Of a stretch of DNA of 8,846 bases, positions 7,127-8,846 are shown in pieces; the stretch's first letter is position 1; every line of letters begins with the position of its first letter. Source of the DNA: Pseudomonadota bacterium. Its GTDB lineage: Bacteria; Pseudomonadota; Alphaproteobacteria; Caulobacterales; Caulobacteraceae. The stretch covers positions 1-8,846 of the forward strand of contig JAEXJH010000283.1 in the NCBI GenBank assembly GCA_023445955.1. Direction: 5' to 3'. The position numbers and the translations under genes were made by a program. A model generated the notes under the pieces. It did no database searches and was not told the origin of the DNA. It worked only from the letters and a program-made list of their open reading frames with translations.

Positions 7127-7142
7127 AATTGGTCAACCAATT
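7127..7142. promoter_or_regulatory. Perfect GntR/UxuR-like operator upstream of the receptor gene
   Basis: AATTGGTCAACCAATT is a perfect inverted repeat with 7-bp arms and a 2-bp centre, about 100 bp upstream of the receptor start. It resembles the UxuR/ExuR box (ATTGGTATACCAAT) and has a close copy in the lyase-regulator spacer. The locus contains one FadR-type regulator with the right family for such a site. On the minus strand it contains TTGACC, so it may overlap a -35 and act by repression. Confidence 0.68.
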
Positions 7143-7323
7143 TTGAAAAACCCCTCTACCTTTCACTCGTGCTGGAACGGGCTTCGCGTAGACGTGCGAG
7201 AGCGCCGAGCGCAAACGACCGGGCCAGAGGACGCACAACCGCGCTCAGGCGCGCGATCGAAACGACCGCGCGCGCCGCGTTGAAGAGAGATGGAAATGCG
7301 CGACGATTGCGTCGCCGACGCCG
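7143..7323. other. Spacer between receptor upstream region and ABC-F gene, with GC hairpins
   Basis: No gene is supported. Two inverted repeats are seen: GCGACG-ATTG-CGTCGC (7300-7315), 8 nt after the ABC-F stop, and GGCGCGCG/CGCGCGCC (arms 7248-7255 and 7269-7276, 13-nt loop). Read on the minus strand, the first is followed by GCATTTCCATCTCTCTTC, a weak U-rich tail, so it may terminate the ABC-F transcript. Neither is a textbook terminator. Confidence 0.4.
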
Positions 7324-8846
7324 TTAGCCGCCGGGGTGCAGCCCCGGGGCTTCCTGGCCCGTGCGGGCGACGTATTCCGTGTAACCGCCGCCATACTGGT
7401 GGACGCCCTCGGGCGTCAGCTCCAGCACGCGGTTCGACAGCGCCCCCAGGAAGTGACGATCGTGCGAGACGAAGAGCATGGTGCCTTCGAAGTCCGCCAG
7501 GGCCGCGACCAGCATTTCCTTGGTCACCATGTCCAAGTGGTTGGTCGGTTCGTCCAGCACCAGCAGGTTCGGGGGATCGAACAGCATCTTGGCCATGACC
7601 AGACGCGCCTTCTCGCCGCCCGACAGCACGCGGCAGGGCTTTTCGACGTCGTCGCCGGAGAAGCCGAAGCAGCCCGCCAGGGTGCGCAGCGCCCCCTGCC
7701 CGGCTTGCGGGAACGAGCGCTCCAGCGACTCGAAGATCGTCTCTTCGCCGTCCAGCAGGTCCATGGAGTGCTGGGCGAAGTAGCCCATCTTGACGCTGGC
7801 GCCGATATTGACCGCGCCCTGGTCGGGCTTGGTGTCGCCGGCCACCAGCTTCAGCAGCGTCGACTTGCCGGTCCCGTTGGCGCCCAGCACGCACCAGCGC
7901 TCCTTGCGGCGCACCAGGAAGTCCAGGCCGTCATAGATCGGCTTGTCGCCATAGCCCTTGTGGACGCCGCGCAGGCTGATCACGTCCTCGCCCGAGCGCG
8001 GCGGGCTCTGGAACTCGAACTGCACCGTCTGGCGGCGGCGCGGGGCCTCAACGCGTTCGATCTTGTCGAGCTTCTTGACCCGGCTCTGGACCTGAGCGGC
8101 GTGCGAGGCGCGCGCCTTGAACTTCTCGATGAACTTGATCTCCTTGGCCAGCATGGCCTGCTGGCGCTCGTACTGCGCCTGGCGCTGGGCTTCGCTGAGC
8201 GCGCGCTGCTGGTCGTAGAAGTCCAGGTCGCCGGAATAGGTGATCAGCTGGCCGCCATCGATCTCGACCACCTTGCCAATGATGCGGTTCATGAACGCAC
8301 GATCGTGCGACGTCATGAGCAGGGCGCCGTCGTAGTTCTTGAGGAACGACTCCAGCCAGATCAGGCTTTCCAGGTCCAAGTGGTTGGACGGTTCGTCCAG
8401 CAGCATGCCGTCGGGCCGCATCAGCAGGATCCGGGCCAGCGCCACGCGCATCTTCCAGCCGCCGGACAGCATGCCGACATCGCCGTCCATGCGTTCCGGA
8501 CTGAAGCTCAGGCCCGCCAGCACTTCGCGCGCGCGGGCTTCCAGCGCATAGCCGTCCAGCTCCTGGTAGCGCTCCAGCACCTCGCCGTAGCGCTCCATGA
8601 TGGTGTCGAGCTGGTCGGCCTGGTCCGGATCGACCATGGCCGCTTCCAGGGTGGCCATCTCGGCGGCCAGGGCGCTGACGGGGCCGACGCCGTCCATCAC
8701 CGCGGCGACCGCGCTCTGGCCCTGCATCTCGCCGACATCCTGGCTGAAATAGCCGATCTTGATGCCGGGATCGGTCACGACCAGCCCGTCGTCGGGCTGT
8801 TCCTGGCCGGTGATCATGCGGAACAGCGTCGTCTTGCCGGCGCCGT
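7324..8846 (-). CDS. ABC-F family ATPase, ribosome-associated type (partial, N-terminus outside window)
   Basis: Soluble tandem ATP-binding-cassette protein of the ABC-F family, whose members act on ribosomes (translation factors or antibiotic protection) and lack membrane domains. The frame is open at the right edge. It begins inside the first Walker A, (N)GAGKTTLF, 10 residues before the methionine at 8817, so that methionine is not the true start and only a short N-terminal piece is missing. Numbering from that methionine: ABC1 signature LSGGWKMR at 117, Walker B MLLDEPSNHLD at 138, switch histidine in TSHDR at 171; charged helical linker about 203-262 with KEIKFIEKFKARASHAAQVQSRVKKLDK (split here: KEIKFIEKF then KARASHAAQVQSR), where the P-site tRNA interaction motif lies; ABC2 Walker A GANGTGKST at 312, signature LSGGEKAR at 398, Walker B LLVLDEPTNHLD at 418, histidine in VSHDR at 452. 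All key residues are intact. There is no long C-terminal extension, so it is not Uup-like; assignment among EttA, YbiT or YheS types is uncertain. It is functionally unrelated to the alginate genes. Confidence 0.93.
   Translation of the reverse strand, partial: GAGKTTLFRMITGQEQPDDGLVVTDPGIKIGYFSQDVGEMQGQSAVAAVMDGVGPVSALAAEMATLEAAMVDPDQADQLDTIMERYGEVLERYQELDGYALEARAREVLAGLSFSPERMDGDVGMLSGGWKMRVALARILLMRPDGMLLDEPSNHLDLESLIWLESFLKNYDGALLMTSHDRAFMNRIIGKVVEIDGGQLITYSGDLDFYDQQRALSEAQRQAQYERQQAMLAKEIKFIEKFKARASHAAQVQSRVKKLDKIERVEAPRRRQTVQFEFQSPPRSGEDVISLRGVHKGYGDKPIYDGLDFLVRRKERWCVLGANGTGKSTLLKLVAGDTKPDQGAVNIGASVKMGYFAQHSMDLLDGEETIFESLERSFPQAGQGALRTLAGCFGFSGDDVEKPCRVLSGGEKARLVMAKMLFDPPNLLVLDEPTNHLDMVTKEMLVAALADFEGTMLFVSHDRHFLGALSNRVLELTPEGVHQYGGGYTEYVARTGQEAPGLHPGG

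Noticed and set aside
3958..7146. A 1062-codon open frame on the plus strand covering the whole receptor gene
   Set aside because: It is exactly antisense to a receptor with clear signal peptide, plug and C-terminal motifs. Its translation is rich in R, G, V, D and A without recognisable domains, typical of antisense frames in GC-rich genomes.
7050..7283. A 77-codon plus-strand frame upstream of the receptor gene
   Set aside because: It crosses the receptor's operator region, has no ribosome binding site and encodes no recognisable features.
1..8846. CRISPR arrays, tRNA or rRNA genes, insertion sequences, phage or defence genes
   Set aside because: No regularly spaced repeats, tRNA-like cloverleaf, transposase motifs or terminal inverted repeats were seen.

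Overview
The window is GC-rich alphaproteobacterial DNA, most likely from Caulobacter or a close relative. The evidence is the codon usage, a very large TonB-dependent receptor of the Xanthomonas/Caulobacter type (TIGR01782-like), and promoter-like sequences resembling the Caulobacter housekeeping form. The species assignment is an inference from these traits, not from a database match.

Most of the window is a compact alginate-utilisation locus. On the left, on the minus strand, lie two secreted alginate lyases: a complete PL6 lyase (2840 down to 639) and, overlapping its stop codon by ATGA, the first 214 codons of a PL17 oligoalginate lyase that runs off the left edge. Divergent from them is a FadR-type GntR regulator with an FCD ligand domain (3170-3919, plus strand). 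Convergent with the regulator, across a shared bidirectional terminator (3945-3973), is the TonB-dependent receptor (7029 down to 3997). At the right edge is a separate housekeeping-type gene, an ABC-F ATPase on the minus strand whose N-terminus lies outside the window.

The inferred pathway is as follows. The receptor imports alginate oligomers across the outer membrane. The Sec-exported PL6 and PL17 lyases cut them to smaller oligomers and then to unsaturated monouronate, which becomes DEH. The GntR protein senses a uronate-type metabolite and controls the whole set. The inner-membrane transporter, DEH reductase, KDG kinase and KDPG aldolase expected for such a pathway are not visible here and may lie beyond the left edge.

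The most informative non-coding signal is a shared operator-like element. A perfect 16-bp inverted repeat, AATTGGTCAACCAATT (7127-7142), sits upstream of the receptor gene. A one-mismatch version (2970-2985) sits between the lyases and the regulator. Two weaker relatives lie at 2899-2914 and 7080-7095. All four contain GGTTGAC pointing toward the gene they would serve, so the operator core coincides with a TTGAC -35-like sequence. The palindrome resembles the UxuR/ExuR operator (ATTGGTATACCAAT), which suits a hexuronate-responsive FadR-family regulator.
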